A stretch of 19,196 bases of DNA from an uncultured Collinsella sp. (GCA_905208975.1 CAJLRE010000033.1:1-19196); one strand, 5' to 3'; positions 1 to 8,254 are shown, counted from the first letter of the stretch. Notes: generated from the sequence alone by a model not told the origin. Numbers and translations: made by a program.

Positions 1-1576
1 GCTTTTCCTCGGGCTTGGTCTCCTCGGGAGGCACGATGACCGTGCTCTTGGCGACAGCGGCGTCATAGGGGGAGTCGATCACGTCGTCGCCCGTGCCGAT
101 GGTTTGACCCGCCTCGCAGAGGATGCCGTCGCTGAGCTCTTCCTTGTTGCGATAGTCAATGACTTTGCCGCCTGCAGGCGTCTGGATGATGGCGTCCTTG
201 ATTTCGATGGTGCCGATCGCCTTGCCGTCCGCGCTCATGGCAAGGGCGAAGATAGCCGCCGTGTCTCCCTCGGCCGTGACCTTGCTGCGGACGATCGAGA
301 TGGTCGCGGGCGTGATGCCCTTCTCGGTCTGCGCGAAGATGCCGATGTTCAGGCCCTCGGACTCAGGGATGATTTCGTCGTTTTGGTCTCCACTGTAGTG
401 GTCGGGGCCGTCGCCGCCGGTCTCGGCATAGCGGGCTATGGCCTTGACAACGGAGTCGCTGATGTAGATATGGCCACCCGCTTCGCCGGAGTAGAAATTA
501 CTGGTGGAGATTGCAACCGAGAACCTGCCTTCTGCGAGCGCATCCACAGTCGAGCCGTTCTTGATGACGATGTCGTCCTCATCGGTGAAGAGTGCGCTGA
601 CTTCCCCGCCATCTGAGCTTGCGCGGACCGTCACGGTCGCGCCATCGAGCGTGATGCCCTTGTAGACATAGATGCCATACCCAACGCCACCTGCGTTGAG
701 GGAAGCGTTCGTGACCGTGAGGCTGTTTTTACCGTCGATGGCGGCGTCTTCCTCGGAGCTTGCCTTGACCTGGCTGCCACCCGAGATCTCGATACTGCCG
801 TCGGCCCAAATCGCATTGTCCTCGATAGAGCTTGCCTCTACCTTGCCGCCGCCCTTTATGATGAGGTTCTCGTTAGCATCGATACCCTGATCCTCGGTGG
901 CCTTGGCGGTGACGGTTCCGCTGTTGTCGATCGTGATGTTGCCGTCGGCCCTGATGCCATCCGAATCGCCCGTGGCGTTAACGTTTCCCGAGCTCTTGAT
1001 GGTGACATCGCCCCCGGCATCGATGGCATCGTGCTCGGTGCTCGTGGCGTTGACAGTGCCAGCGCCGTCGATGTTGATGTTGCCGACGGAAGTGATGGCG
1101 TCACGAGAAGATGTCACGTTGAGCGTGCTAGACGCGTCGCCCTGAATATTAAGCTCGGCGTTCTCGTTCGCGCCATCCTTAACCTTGATGCCGCGGCCGT
1201 CGTCGTTAGTGACGGTGTTGTTGCCCTCGTAGCTCACGTTGAGCTTGCCCGCTGCCTCGATCGCGCCGCCGTTATAGCCGTTGAGCTTCATGTCATCGGC
1301 GCCATCCCATGACCAGGTACCGGCGGCGTCTCCCGTGGGGCCCGCGGCCGCTTCGTGGCGGACGCCGCCAACGTCCACCCACTCGGCTGCGAGCGAGATG
1401 CTCGGCATGAGCAGCGAGCTTACCGTAAGCGCGCATACGGCGCCTACAACGATGCGGCGCGTCACGCGGCGCCAGCTGCCGTGTGCGAGCAGCGTGCAAC
1501 GGCGCAGGTCGGGCTCGACAAAATGGGCTCCAGAGGTTTTGTCATTGCGCTTGGGGGTCGTGAACAAGACGGCCAT
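1..1576 (-). CDS. Secreted beta-helix, carbohydrate-binding-like surface protein (3' end outside window)
   Basis: The reading frame is open from an ATG at 1576 to the window edge (525 codons), so the C-terminus is missing. GGGAG lies 5 bases before the ATG. The N-terminus is a long basic stretch (residues 1-41) followed by a hydrophobic segment (about 42-62) ending SLAAE, which fits a Sec signal peptide with an extended n-region. From about residue 110 to 260 there are successive units of roughly 23 residues with the pattern D-x-I-x-A-x-G-x-(I/V)-x-I-x-x-x-G-x-V-x-A, for example DAIDAGGDVTI and DGIRADGNITI. This pattern is typical of right-handed beta-helix rungs and resembles Cthe_2159-type carbohydrate-binding domains. 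The visible end is Pro/Glu/Lys-rich (PPEETKPEEK), as in linkers before a cell-wall anchor; an LPxTG signal beyond the edge is a guess. The ligand is unknown. The call of a surface beta-helix is fairly sure; the family name is less so. Confidence 0.72.
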   Translation of the reverse strand, partial: MAVLFTTPKRNDKTSGAHFVEPDLRRCTLLAHGSWRRVTRRIVVGAVCALTVSSLLMPSISLAAEWVDVGGVRHEAAAGPTGDAAGTWSWDGADDMKLNGYNGGAIEAAGKLNVSYEGNNTVTNDDGRGIKVKDGANENAELNIQGDASSTLNVTSSRDAITSVGNINIDGAGTVNATSTEHDAIDAGGDVTIKSSGNVNATGDSDGIRADGNITIDNSGTVTAKATEDQGIDANENLIIKGGGKVEASSIEDNAIWADGSIEISGGSQVKASSEEDAAIDGKNSLTVTNASLNAGGVGYGIYVYKGITLDGATVTVRASSDGGEVSALFTDEDDIVIKNGSTVDALAEGRFSVAISTSNFYSGEAGGHIYISDSVVKAIARYAETGGDGPDHYSGDQNDEIIPESEGLNIGIFAQTEKGITPATISIVRSKVTAEGDTAAIFALAMSADGKAIGTIEIKDAIIQTPAGGKVIDYRNKEELSDGILCEAGQTIGTGDDVIDSPYDAAVAKSTVIVPPEETKPEEK

Positions 1577-1713
1577 GGTTACTCCCATCCTCATAGGGCC
1601 TATGCGGTTATATCCAGCATATCTGCAGGATGTAGCCGTCGGTAGTGCCGTTTGGAGAGCAAAACGTCCAAAACTTGCGAAGCAATACATCGCGCGTCCG
1701 TGTGGTGCCTGGC

Positions 1714-1760
1714 TTTAAAAGCAAAGCGCGGAGCCGCTCGATGCGACTCCGCGCTTTGCT
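1714..1760 (-). terminator. Rho-independent terminator of the purine permease gene
   Basis: A perfect 14-bp stem (1720-1733 with 1747-1760) has a 13-base loop. On the minus strand it is followed by a short T run (1717-1720). It lies 24 bases past the permease stop codon and upstream of the surface-protein gene, separating the two same-strand genes. Confidence 0.85.
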
Positions 1761-1783
1761 GTTTGGTATTGCGAATCTTGCGC

Positions 1784-3097
1784 CTACGCTACAAAGAAGT
1801 AGACGAGGAAGGCGAGGGCTGCGATCCACATGAGCGGCTTGATCTTGGAGGCCTCGCCCTTAAAGAGCGCGACGATCACGTAGGCGATAAAGCCCAGGCC
1901 AATGCCGGCAGAGATGGAGTAAGTGAAGGGCACGCCGGCGACAATCATGAACGCCGGGAAACCCTGCGACACGTCGGACCAGTCGATCTCGGAGGCCTCG
2001 CTCATCATGAGGTAACCGACGTAGACCAGAGCACCGCAGGTGGCGGCGCTGGAAACGATGGTGACGATGGGGGAGAAGAACGCGGCGAGAATGAACAGCA
2101 CGCCGGTGGTGACGGAGGTGAGGCCCGTGCGGCCACCGTCGGCAGCGCCAGAGGTGGACTCGACGAAGGTGGTGATGGAGGAGACGCCCATAAAGCCACC
2201 GGCAGCAGCGGCCACGGAGTCGACGACCAGGATGGGACGGATGTCCTCGACATTGCCGTCCTCGGTCAAGAACTCGCCCTGCTTGGCGACGGCCATCGCG
2301 GTGCCCATGGTGTCGAAGAAGTCGCTCATGAGCAGCGAGAAGGCAACGACGAGCAGCATCGGGTCGGTCAGGACCTTCACGATGGCAAGGTTGCCGTCGG
2401 CAGTGCTGGCAAACGGGGCGCCGAAGGTCGAGAAGTCGAGCGGTGCGATGAGGCCCTCGGGCGCATGGGTGACGCCCAGCGGGATTCCGGCGATAACGGC
2501 GACGATGATGCCGATGAGCAGCGAGCCCGGCACGTTGCGGGAAGCCAGGGCAACCGTCACGACGATGGAGATGATGCCGACGATAAAGGTGGGGGAGGCG
2601 ATGTCGCCCAGGCCGACGAGCGTACCGGCGCCAGCGGTGATGATGCCGGCGTCGCACAGGCCGATCATGGCGATAAACAGGCCCAGACCCACCGAGATGG
2701 CGTGGCGCAGGACCACGGGGATGGCGTCCATGATGGCCTCGCGCAGGCCGCACAGGACGAGCAGCAAGATGACGATACCCTCGAGGAAGATAACGCTCAT
2801 GGCCACGTGCCAGTCGCCGCCGCACATGGTGGTGGCGATGCCCGCGATCATGGCGTTGATGCCCAGACCCGACGCGCAGGCGAGCGGGCGGTTGGCGAAG
2901 ATGCCCATGCAGATGGTCATGATGCCGGCGCCCAGGCAGGTGGCGCAGGCGAGCGCTCCCGCATCAATGCCAGCGCCCGAGAGCACTGCGGGGTTGACGG
3001 CGATGATGTAGGCCATCGCCAGGAATGTTGTCAGTCCAGCGCGAAGTTCGGTCCCGATTGTGGACTTGCGCTCACTGACGTGAAAAAGTTCGTCCAT
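1784..3097 (-). CDS. NCS2-family purine permease (AzgA-like, guanine/hypoxanthine type)
   Basis: A 437-residue integral membrane protein that probably imports purine bases by proton symport. The N-terminus (ERKSTIGTELRAGLTTFLAMAYIIAVNPAVL, residues about 9-39, written here only as landmark words) is the hallmark of AzgA-type NCS2 carriers: an amphipathic start, then T-F-x-A-M-A-Y-I-x-x-V-N-P. Further family landmarks are GLGINAM, the DFFDTMGT segment near the middle, and the conserved S-T-SGAADGGRTGL stretch. Length and about 13-14 hydrophobic segments fit the family. The ATG at 3097 is chosen because AGGAAAGG lies six bases before it; an in-frame start at 3142 has no such site, and a nearer ATG at 3101 is out of frame. 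It is divergent from the deformylase-like gene. No purine riboswitch was recognised in the 190-base leader. Exact substrate (adenine versus guanine/hypoxanthine) cannot be read from sequence alone. Confidence 0.93.
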   Translation of the reverse strand: MDELFHVSERKSTIGTELRAGLTTFLAMAYIIAVNPAVLSGAGIDAGALACATCLGAGIMTICMGIFANRPLACASGLGINAMIAGIATTMCGGDWHVAMSVIFLEGIVILLLVLCGLREAIMDAIPVVLRHAISVGLGLFIAMIGLCDAGIITAGAGTLVGLGDIASPTFIVGIISIVVTVALASRNVPGSLLIGIIVAVIAGIPLGVTHAPEGLIAPLDFSTFGAPFASTADGNLAIVKVLTDPMLLVVAFSLLMSDFFDTMGTAMAVAKQGEFLTEDGNVEDIRPILVVDSVAAAAGGFMGVSSITTFVESTSGAADGGRTGLTSVTTGVLFILAAFFSPIVTIVSSAATCGALVYVGYLMMSEASEIDWSDVSQGFPAFMIVAGVPFTYSISAGIGLGFIAYVIVALFKGEASKIKPLMWIAALAFLVYFFVA

Positions 3098-3251
3098 GCA
3101 TACCCTTTCCTTGTTCGGCCCCGAGTTTAGGCCGATTGACACGAACTCATTTACTATATCGCCTTTGAAAGGTTGATGTTCCTCGCGTGTTGAAGTTCGG
3201 CGCTTTGTAGCAGACGGACGGTATTATTCGCATGAAAATGTGTAGGTACCG

Positions 3252-3257
3252 TATACT
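3252..3257 (+). promoter_or_regulatory. Candidate -10 box of the deformylase-like gene
   Basis: TATACT lies 33 bases before the start codon. No good -35 box is found at the normal spacing, so this is a weak assignment based on one hexamer. Confidence 0.3.
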
Positions 3258-3290
3258 TAAGCGGTTACAACGACCCCTATGGAGGAACGT

Positions 3291-3710
3291 ATGATTAAAG
3301 AGCTCTGCCACGACGAGGCTATCCTGTCCCAGCGTTGCGAGGTTGCGACTGTCGAGGACGAGTCGGTCGCTCAGGATCTGATTGATACCATCAAGTCGCT
3401 CGATGATGCCGGCTGCTTGGCCGCCAACCAGATCGGCGTCACCAAGAAGGTCTGCGTCTATCTGGACGACGCCGGCGAGCCCCACGTACTCTACAACCCC
3501 CGTCTGGTGTTTGGCCTGGGCGCCAGCAAGATGGAGGAGAGCTGCCTGACGCACGAGGAGGTCACCAAGTCCACGCGCTATATCAAGTGCAAGGTCGCCT
3601 TTGATCAGATCGTCGACGGCAAGATGAAGGAGTGCCGCCGCGACTACGCGGGCTTTGAGGCACAGATGATCCAGCATATGATCGATCACTGTCTTGGAAA
3701 GTTGGTCTAA
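3291..3710 (+). CDS. Peptide-deformylase-like protein with degenerate catalytic motif (HMIDH)
   Basis: A 139-residue member of the short peptide deformylase family. The ATG at 3291 follows GGAGG with 5-base spacing; an ATG at 3279 overlaps that site and is rejected. Motif I is GCLAANQIG (Gln47 kept, the usual Gly before Leu is Cys). Motif II is ESCLT instead of EGCLS, with the metal-ligand Cys85 kept. Motif III is QHMIDH (His129, Met130, His133). The three metal ligands are therefore present, but the general-base Glu of HExxH is Met (codon ATG in place of GAA/GAG, so not a single-base error). In characterised deformylases that Glu is required for activity. The protein may bind metal or formyl-Met ends without deformylating, or have another role. 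A second paralogue at 10921-11331 keeps the Glu. The gene is monocistronic, ending at its own terminator. Confidence 0.85.
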   Translation: MIKELCHDEAILSQRCEVATVEDESVAQDLIDTIKSLDDAGCLAANQIGVTKKVCVYLDDAGEPHVLYNPRLVFGLGASKMEESCLTHEEVTKSTRYIKCKVAFDQIVDGKMKECRRDYAGFEAQMIQHMIDHCLGKLV

Positions 3711-3741
3711 GGGGACCAAAGCACCACACTTCGTCTCTTAT

Positions 3742-3785
3742 GGTCCGGGCGTGACATTGTTGTCATGTCCGGGCTTTTGTGTTTA
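3742..3785 (+). terminator. Rho-independent terminator after the deformylase-like gene
   Basis: A stem of about 12-13 bp with several G-T pairs (roughly 3744-3756 with 3761-3773, loop TTGT) is followed by CTTTTGTGTTT. It begins about 30 bases after the stop codon and 57 bases before the bile salt hydrolase start, so the two genes are likely transcribed separately. Confidence 0.7.
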
Positions 3786-3841
3786 GCGCCTTTTTGTTTG
3801 GTGACAATAACCTTAGCAGGAACGTAAAGCTAGGAGGCGCT

Positions 3842-4807
3842 ATGTGTACGAGCATTCGATTTACCGATAATTCTGGCCACATGTATCTAGGCCGCAACCT
3901 CGACTGGAGCTTTGACTACGGCCAACAGGTTCGCGTGATGCCGCGCGGGTTCCACATTCCGTATTCGTTTATCGACGACGCGACAGCGGCACACGCGGTG
4001 ATCGGTATGTGCATCGATTACAAGAACTATCCCATGTTTTTCGATTGCGGTAACGATGCGGGTCTGGCTGTGGCGGGGCTCAACTTTCCCGGTTATGCCG
4101 AGTATGCCAAGGGGCCGGTTGATGGAAAGACCAATATCGCGGCCTATGAGTTTCCCCTGTGGGTGGCAGCGACGTTCTCGACGGTCGATGAGGTCGAGGC
4201 CGCGCTGCGCGACACGGTGATTGTCGCTAAATCTGCCGGAGAGGGGCTGGGCGTGTCGCTGCTCCATTGGATTATCGGCGACAGCCAGCGCAGCATCGTG
4301 GTCGAGATGATGGCTGACGGCCTGCATGTATACGACGATCCGGTCGACACCCTTGCCAATCAGCCCACCTTCCCGTGGCACATGGAAAACCTCCGCACCT
4401 ATATCACCGCCACAAGCGATTTTCCGCAGACGGCGACATGGCGTGGTGCCGAGCTCAAGCCCTATGGCGCGGGTGCCGGCATGCGCGGTATTCCGGGTGA
4501 CTGCTATTCGCCGAGCCGTTTTGTAAAGGCGGCGTACCTCAATGCCAATTACCCGCAAAAGGAGAGCGAGACCGAAAACGTCGTTCGCATGTTCCGCTCG
4601 CTCGAGGGCGTGGTGATGATCGAGGGAGCGTCCAGGATGGGCGATGGCAAGTTCGAGAAGACTATCTACACCGGATGCTTTAGCGCGCGCACGGGCAATT
4701 ATTACTACGCGATGTATGGGGATCCGTCGATTCGCTACGTGAGCCTGATGGATGCCGAGGGCGCGAGCCCCGATAGGCTCGTGGTTCCCGAGCCGCGCCG
4801 TTCGTAG
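3842..4807 (+). CDS. bsh: Conjugated bile salt hydrolase (choloylglycine hydrolase, Ntn family)
   Basis: A 321-residue cytosolic enzyme of the choloylglycine hydrolase family (EC 3.5.1.24), which cleaves the amide bond of glycine- and taurine-conjugated bile acids. The ATG at 3842 has AGGAGG just upstream and puts Cys at position 2, which becomes the N-terminal nucleophile after Met removal; longer in-frame starts would destroy this. Matching family active-site positions are Cys2, Arg18, Asp21 (GRNLDW), Asn81 (AGLNFPGYAEY), Asn173 (LANQPTF) and Arg226 (SPSRFV). The C-terminal region MGDGKFEKTIYTG and NYYYAMYGDPSIRY is also typical. Length (about 320) is normal. Residues fit bile salt hydrolases of Gram-positive gut bacteria better than penicillin V acylases, but substrate choice needs assay. 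It appears monocistronic, with a shared terminator after it. Confidence 0.93.
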   Translation: MCTSIRFTDNSGHMYLGRNLDWSFDYGQQVRVMPRGFHIPYSFIDDATAAHAVIGMCIDYKNYPMFFDCGNDAGLAVAGLNFPGYAEYAKGPVDGKTNIAAYEFPLWVAATFSTVDEVEAALRDTVIVAKSAGEGLGVSLLHWIIGDSQRSIVVEMMADGLHVYDDPVDTLANQPTFPWHMENLRTYITATSDFPQTATWRGAELKPYGAGAGMRGIPGDCYSPSRFVKAAYLNANYPQKESETENVVRMFRSLEGVVMIEGASRMGDGKFEKTIYTGCFSARTGNYYYAMYGDPSIRYVSLMDAEGASPDRLVVPEPRRS

Positions 4808-4821
4808 CTCACTGGTTCGTT

Positions 4822-4872
4822 GCGACATAAAACGGCCTCGCACCTCTTATGAGATGCGAGGCCGTTGTCGCC
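4822..4872. terminator. Bidirectional terminator between bsh and kup
   Basis: A perfect 12-bp stem (4831-4842 with 4855-4866), extended by an outer GCGACA/TGTCGC pairing. A run of four A on the plus strand (4829-4832) gives a T run for minus-strand transcripts, so it works best for kup and may also end bsh. Confidence 0.85.
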
Positions 4873-4888
4873 AATGGCTGGTGGCGTG

Positions 4889-7117
4889 TTAGAAGTTGGC
4901 GTCGTTGAACTGGTTGCTCTCGAGTCCGTCGAGTTGCTGTTCGGGCGTATCGGCGACGCTCTCGAGCAACTCGGTGGGATCGACGTTCATGCTCTTGCCG
5001 GCCTCGTTGCCGTTGACCAAGTCGTCCGAGAAGATGTCGACCTCCATTTCCTCGGCCTCTTCGATCTGAACCTCGAGCGGCACCTGGGTGCGCACAAGTT
5101 TGACGGCCGGGCGCATGCGAGCAAAGAGCGGTACGTACTCAATGATGATGGCCGAGTTCTCGAGACCGTACCAGCGTGCCGGGCTTCCGCAGGCGCGGCG
5201 GACGGCGTACTTGATGGCCATCACGCGGTGGTCATTGCGGTTGATGTCCGTTTCGGGGGCAAGCATCTTGCGCAGCATGCAAAAGCGGAAGTCACCTACG
5301 TTGCCGCGTGTCTCGTAGATGGAGTAGGTGTGATGTTGCGGCGGCAGCTCGCCCGATGCCATCAAGTCGCCGACGATCTGACGCAGATAGGCATTAACGC
5401 GCTGGTTGACCTTAAAGCCCAGGTCCAGGCGCACGCGGAATAAAAAGTCCGTGCCAAAGGTCTCGACGGAATACTCGTGCGTATAGGGTTCGTCGGTAAC
5501 GTGCACGTTGATGAACCAATATGCCTTGGCGCGCTTGGGGTGCTTGTCCAGGATGGAATAGAGCACGTCGCGGTCGAGTGTGAGCGGGTCGGGGCTGTTG
5601 GTGAGAAATACCAGATTGTCGGCGAGCACGGGATAGGTCTCGTCGTTGCGCAGGCGGTTGAGCTGATCGATGTACTTGGAGACGGGCAGCAGGATCGTCT
5701 GCGTGCGCTCGATGGCGGTGCCACGGCGCCACACGTACATAAGGCCAAACAGCAGTGCGGCCAGGAAGATCATCACATAGCCGCCGTCAAAGAACATGGT
5801 GAGGCACGAGGCGAAGAAGCACAGCTCAATGGCACCGAAGAGCAGGGCGAAGACGCAGGCGCCCAGCTTGTGCTTGAGAATGCCAGCGATATAGCTCGTC
5901 AAAAGCGTCGTGGTCATGAGCATGGTCACGGTAATGGCGAGGCCGTAGGCGCTCTCCATGCGCTCGGAGTTTTGGAACAGCAGCACGATGAAGATGCAGC
6001 CGACCCACATGATGTTGTTGACGAGCGGAATATAGAGCTGGCCCTTGGTGTCGCTGGGGTAGTGGATGCGCAGATGCGGCATAAGGTTGAGGCGCGTGGC
6101 CTCGGATACCAGCGAGAACGAGCCGGTGATGAGCGCCTGCGAGGCGATGATGGCCGCCACGGCCGAAAGCACAATGGCAAAGGGGCGCAGGGGCTCGGGA
6201 AGCATCATATAGAACGGGTTGACGATATCCATCGCGAGCAACTGGGGATTGGAATTGTTGGCGAGCAGCCAAGCGCCCTGACCCAGGTAGTTAAGGATAA
6301 GGGCCGCCTTAACAAACGGCCAGGATGCATAGATGTTGGCCTTGCCAACGTGGCCCATGTCCGAGTAGAGGGCCTCGGCGCCGGTCGTCGACAGGAAGAC
6401 AAAGCCGAGCACCATGATGCCCGAGTGGTTGATGGGCGAGAACAGGAACATGATGCCGCGGATGGGGTTGAGCGCGCGCAGGATGGACAGGTTGCCGAGC
6501 ATGTTGAACAGGCCGGCGCCTGCCAGGAACAGGAACCACAACGTCATGAGCGGGCCGAACAGCTTACCGATCGACGAGGTACCGGCGCGCTGCATGGCAA
6601 ATAGGCCGCAGATAATGATGATGGTGATGATGATGACGTTGGTCTGGCCGTCGCCCAGCAGCGCGTGGCCCCACTCGATGGTACGCAGGCCCTCGATGGC
6701 TGTGGTGACCGTGACCGCGGGGGTGAGGATGCCGTCGGCGAGCAGCGCCGCGCCGCCGATCATGGCAGGTAGGATCAGCCATGGTGCCACTTTTCGCACC
6801 AGGCTAAACAGGGCGAAGATGCCGCCTTCGTTGTGGTTGTCGGCCTTCATGGCGATTACCACGTACTTGACCGTGGTCACGAGCGTCATGGTCCAGATGA
6901 CGAGCGAAAGCGCGCCCAGAATCATGTCCTCGCTGACGGTACCGATGCCGCCGTTGTTGGCGACGATTGATTTCATGGTGTACATGGGGCTCGTGCCGAT
7001 GTCGCCATAGACGACGCCGAGCGTTACAAGCAGCATGCCAGCGGAGAGGGGGATGGCTCCGTGCCCGCCTTGACCACGCTGGTCTTGGGGGCTTGCCTCC
7101 AGTTTGTTGTGTGCCAC
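4889..7117 (-). CDS. kup: KUP/HAK/KT potassium uptake permease
   Basis: A potassium transporter of the KUP family, probably a K+/H+ symporter of the cytoplasmic membrane. The N-terminal signature LGVVYGDIGTSPMYT, the DNHNEGGIFALFSL segment, GGAALLADGILTPAVTV and TGAEALYSDMGH are all KUP hallmarks. About twelve hydrophobic segments fill the first two thirds; a hydrophilic C-terminal domain of about 250 residues follows, ending in an acidic tail. I prefer the GTG at 7117 (742 residues) because AAGGGAG lies just upstream; an ATG at 7135 would add six residues (748) but has no ribosome site and abuts an inverted repeat at 7140-7160. The gene stands alone between a leader with that inverted repeat and a strong terminator. 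No cyclic di-AMP riboswitch was recognised upstream. The function is secure; the start is uncertain. Confidence 0.95.
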   Translation of the reverse strand: MAHNKLEASPQDQRGQGGHGAIPLSAGMLLVTLGVVYGDIGTSPMYTMKSIVANNGGIGTVSEDMILGALSLVIWTMTLVTTVKYVVIAMKADNHNEGGIFALFSLVRKVAPWLILPAMIGGAALLADGILTPAVTVTTAIEGLRTIEWGHALLGDGQTNVIIITIIIICGLFAMQRAGTSSIGKLFGPLMTLWFLFLAGAGLFNMLGNLSILRALNPIRGIMFLFSPINHSGIMVLGFVFLSTTGAEALYSDMGHVGKANIYASWPFVKAALILNYLGQGAWLLANNSNPQLLAMDIVNPFYMMLPEPLRPFAIVLSAVAAIIASQALITGSFSLVSEATRLNLMPHLRIHYPSDTKGQLYIPLVNNIMWVGCIFIVLLFQNSERMESAYGLAITVTMLMTTTLLTSYIAGILKHKLGACVFALLFGAIELCFFASCLTMFFDGGYVMIFLAALLFGLMYVWRRGTAIERTQTILLPVSKYIDQLNRLRNDETYPVLADNLVFLTNSPDPLTLDRDVLYSILDKHPKRAKAYWFINVHVTDEPYTHEYSVETFGTDFLFRVRLDLGFKVNQRVNAYLRQIVGDLMASGELPPQHHTYSIYETRGNVGDFRFCMLRKMLAPETDINRNDHRVMAIKYAVRRACGSPARWYGLENSAIIIEYVPLFARMRPAVKLVRTQVPLEVQIEEAEEMEVDIFSDDLVNGNEAGKSMNVDPTELLESVADTPEQQLDGLESNQFNDANF

Positions 7118-7139
7118 GTGGACTCCCTTAGACATCCGG

Positions 7140-7160
7140 TTATCTGTCTAGGACAGATAA
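7140..7160. promoter_or_regulatory. Inverted repeat in the kup leader
   Basis: TTATCTGTC and GACAGATAA form 9-bp perfect arms around a 3-base centre, 22 bases upstream of the preferred kup GTG. The three-base spacing fits a protein-binding dyad better than a terminator, and no T run follows on the minus strand. Its role is unknown. Confidence 0.5.
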
Positions 7161-7217
7161 TCTTTATGCCGTCTTTATACATACAAGAGCAGTTTGGCAC
7201 ATCAGGTTATTTTAGAC

Positions 7218-7241
7218 AATAATCCCCAGCTGGGGATTATT
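7218..7241 (-). terminator. 24-bp perfect palindrome, likely terminator of the EamA gene
   Basis: AATAATCCCCAG is followed directly by its reverse complement. It lies 35 bases after the EamA stop codon on the minus strand. The A/T ends and G/C core resemble a terminator stem, but the only T run is the stem's own end, so it could instead be an operator in the kup upstream region. Confidence 0.5.
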
Positions 7242-7275
7242 TATGTACGTAGGTAGCATTTCAAAGCAGGGGCTT

Positions 7276-8187
7276 TTAAGCACGTGCTGTCTGGGCGATG
7301 CCAGCCTTGGCGTTTGCGCGTTTGCCGGCGAGTTCGCAAAAAATCGCGCCGCCGATGATAAGCGCGGCACCCATCAGGCGGACCGGTGTTATGGCTTCGC
7401 CCAAAAGGACGGCCGAGAACACGACGGCCGAAAGCGGCTCGAGGTAGCCGACGACCGCGACGGTCTGGACGGGCAGCTTGGCGACGGCACTAAAGTAGAG
7501 CAGGCAACCGATGCCGGTGTTGACGACGCCGAGCATGACGACGGCGTGCCAATCAATACTGGCGGCGACGCTGGCGGACAGGAATGAGGGAGCGCCCTGC
7601 GTGATGAGCGTGAGGACCAGCGCGGTCACAAAGGCGGCGCTCACCTGGAGCGTGGAGTTCTCGAGGCCTTCGATGTGTGGCGCACCCTTGCTAGCGATGA
7701 CCATCAGCGCATAGCAAAATGCCGAGGCGATACCGCAGACGATACCCGCAATGGGCATATTGCCGCCTAGACCTTGTGCTGCAATGAGAAAAGCACCGCA
7801 GGCGACGGCGATAAACCCGGCGATTTTGCCGCCGGTCAGCTTTTCGCCAAAGATGAGCGGGGAGAGCGCCATAACGATGATGGGGCCACAGTAGTACAGC
7901 AGCGAGGATACGCCGACGCCGATCGTCTGGTAGGCGCGGAACAGAAAAATCCAGCTGGCGCCCAGCGCGGCTCCCGAGAGAAGGAGTGCTGCGGCTTCGC
8001 GGGGACGAGATGGCGCCTGCAGTTTATGGCGTTGGGTGATGACAAGGATAGTGACAAGCGAGAGGGCGCCCAAAAACGTGCGCAGTAGCACGATATCGGA
8101 GCTCGGCAGCGCAATGGCAGCGGCGATGATGCCGTTGGAGCCAAACAATAGCAATGCTGCTAAGTACGTAAACAGTCCGTTGTTCAT
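7276..8187 (-). CDS. EamA/DMT-family transporter
   Basis: A 303-residue membrane protein of the drug/metabolite transporter superfamily, with two tandem EamA domains of five hydrophobic segments each (about residues 5-137 and 147-285). The second half of each domain ends in the usual pattern: YCGPIIVMALSPLIFGEKLT in the first (about 100-119) and GYLEPLSAVVFSAVLLGEAIT in the second. Such proteins are typically exporters of amino acids or other small metabolites; the substrate cannot be told from sequence. The ATG at 8187 has GAGGGG about ten bases upstream. It is divergent from a LysR-type regulator with a dyad between the two genes, which suggests that the regulator controls this transporter. 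The C-terminus is short, basic and cytoplasmic. Confidence 0.9.
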   Translation of the reverse strand: MNNGLFTYLAALLLFGSNGIIAAAIALPSSDIVLLRTFLGALSLVTILVITQRHKLQAPSRPREAAALLLSGAALGASWIFLFRAYQTIGVGVSSLLYYCGPIIVMALSPLIFGEKLTGGKIAGFIAVACGAFLIAAQGLGGNMPIAGIVCGIASAFCYALMVIASKGAPHIEGLENSTLQVSAAFVTALVLTLITQGAPSFLSASVAASIDWHAVVMLGVVNTGIGCLLYFSAVAKLPVQTVAVVGYLEPLSAVVFSAVLLGEAITPVRLMGAALIIGGAIFCELAGKRANAKAGIAQTARA

Positions 8188-8215
8188 GCGCTGAAATCCC
8201 CTCTATATCCGAGCA

Positions 8216-8234
8216 TGTTCACTATGGGTGAACA
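8216..8234. promoter_or_regulatory. Dyad operator between the EamA and LysR genes
   Basis: TGTTCAC and GTGAACA are perfect 7-bp arms around TATGG. The core TCAC-N5-GTGA has the T-N11-A form of LysR-type boxes. It lies in the divergent intergenic region, 29 bases before the transporter start, and upstream of a TATAAT-like -10 (8255-8260) for the regulator gene. Confidence 0.6.
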
Positions 8235-8254
8235 GGCTATAGAAGAAAAGCGAA

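Noticed and set aside
1652..3130. Plus-strand open frame of 492 codons opposite the purine permease
   Set aside because: Composition is Gly/Asp/His/Glu-rich with no recognisable domain and no ribosome site; it is the complement of a clearly real membrane protein gene.
3098..3290. Purine riboswitch upstream of the permease
   Set aside because: The conserved junction and loop sequences of purine riboswitches were not found on the minus strand.
5477..6604. Plus-strand open frame of 375 codons opposite kup
   Set aside because: Low-complexity E/G/H/V-rich translation opposite a strongly conserved gene; a G+C-driven shadow frame.
7118..7275. Cyclic di-AMP riboswitch upstream of kup
   Set aside because: The leader is short and I see none of the conserved core; only two simple palindromes are present.
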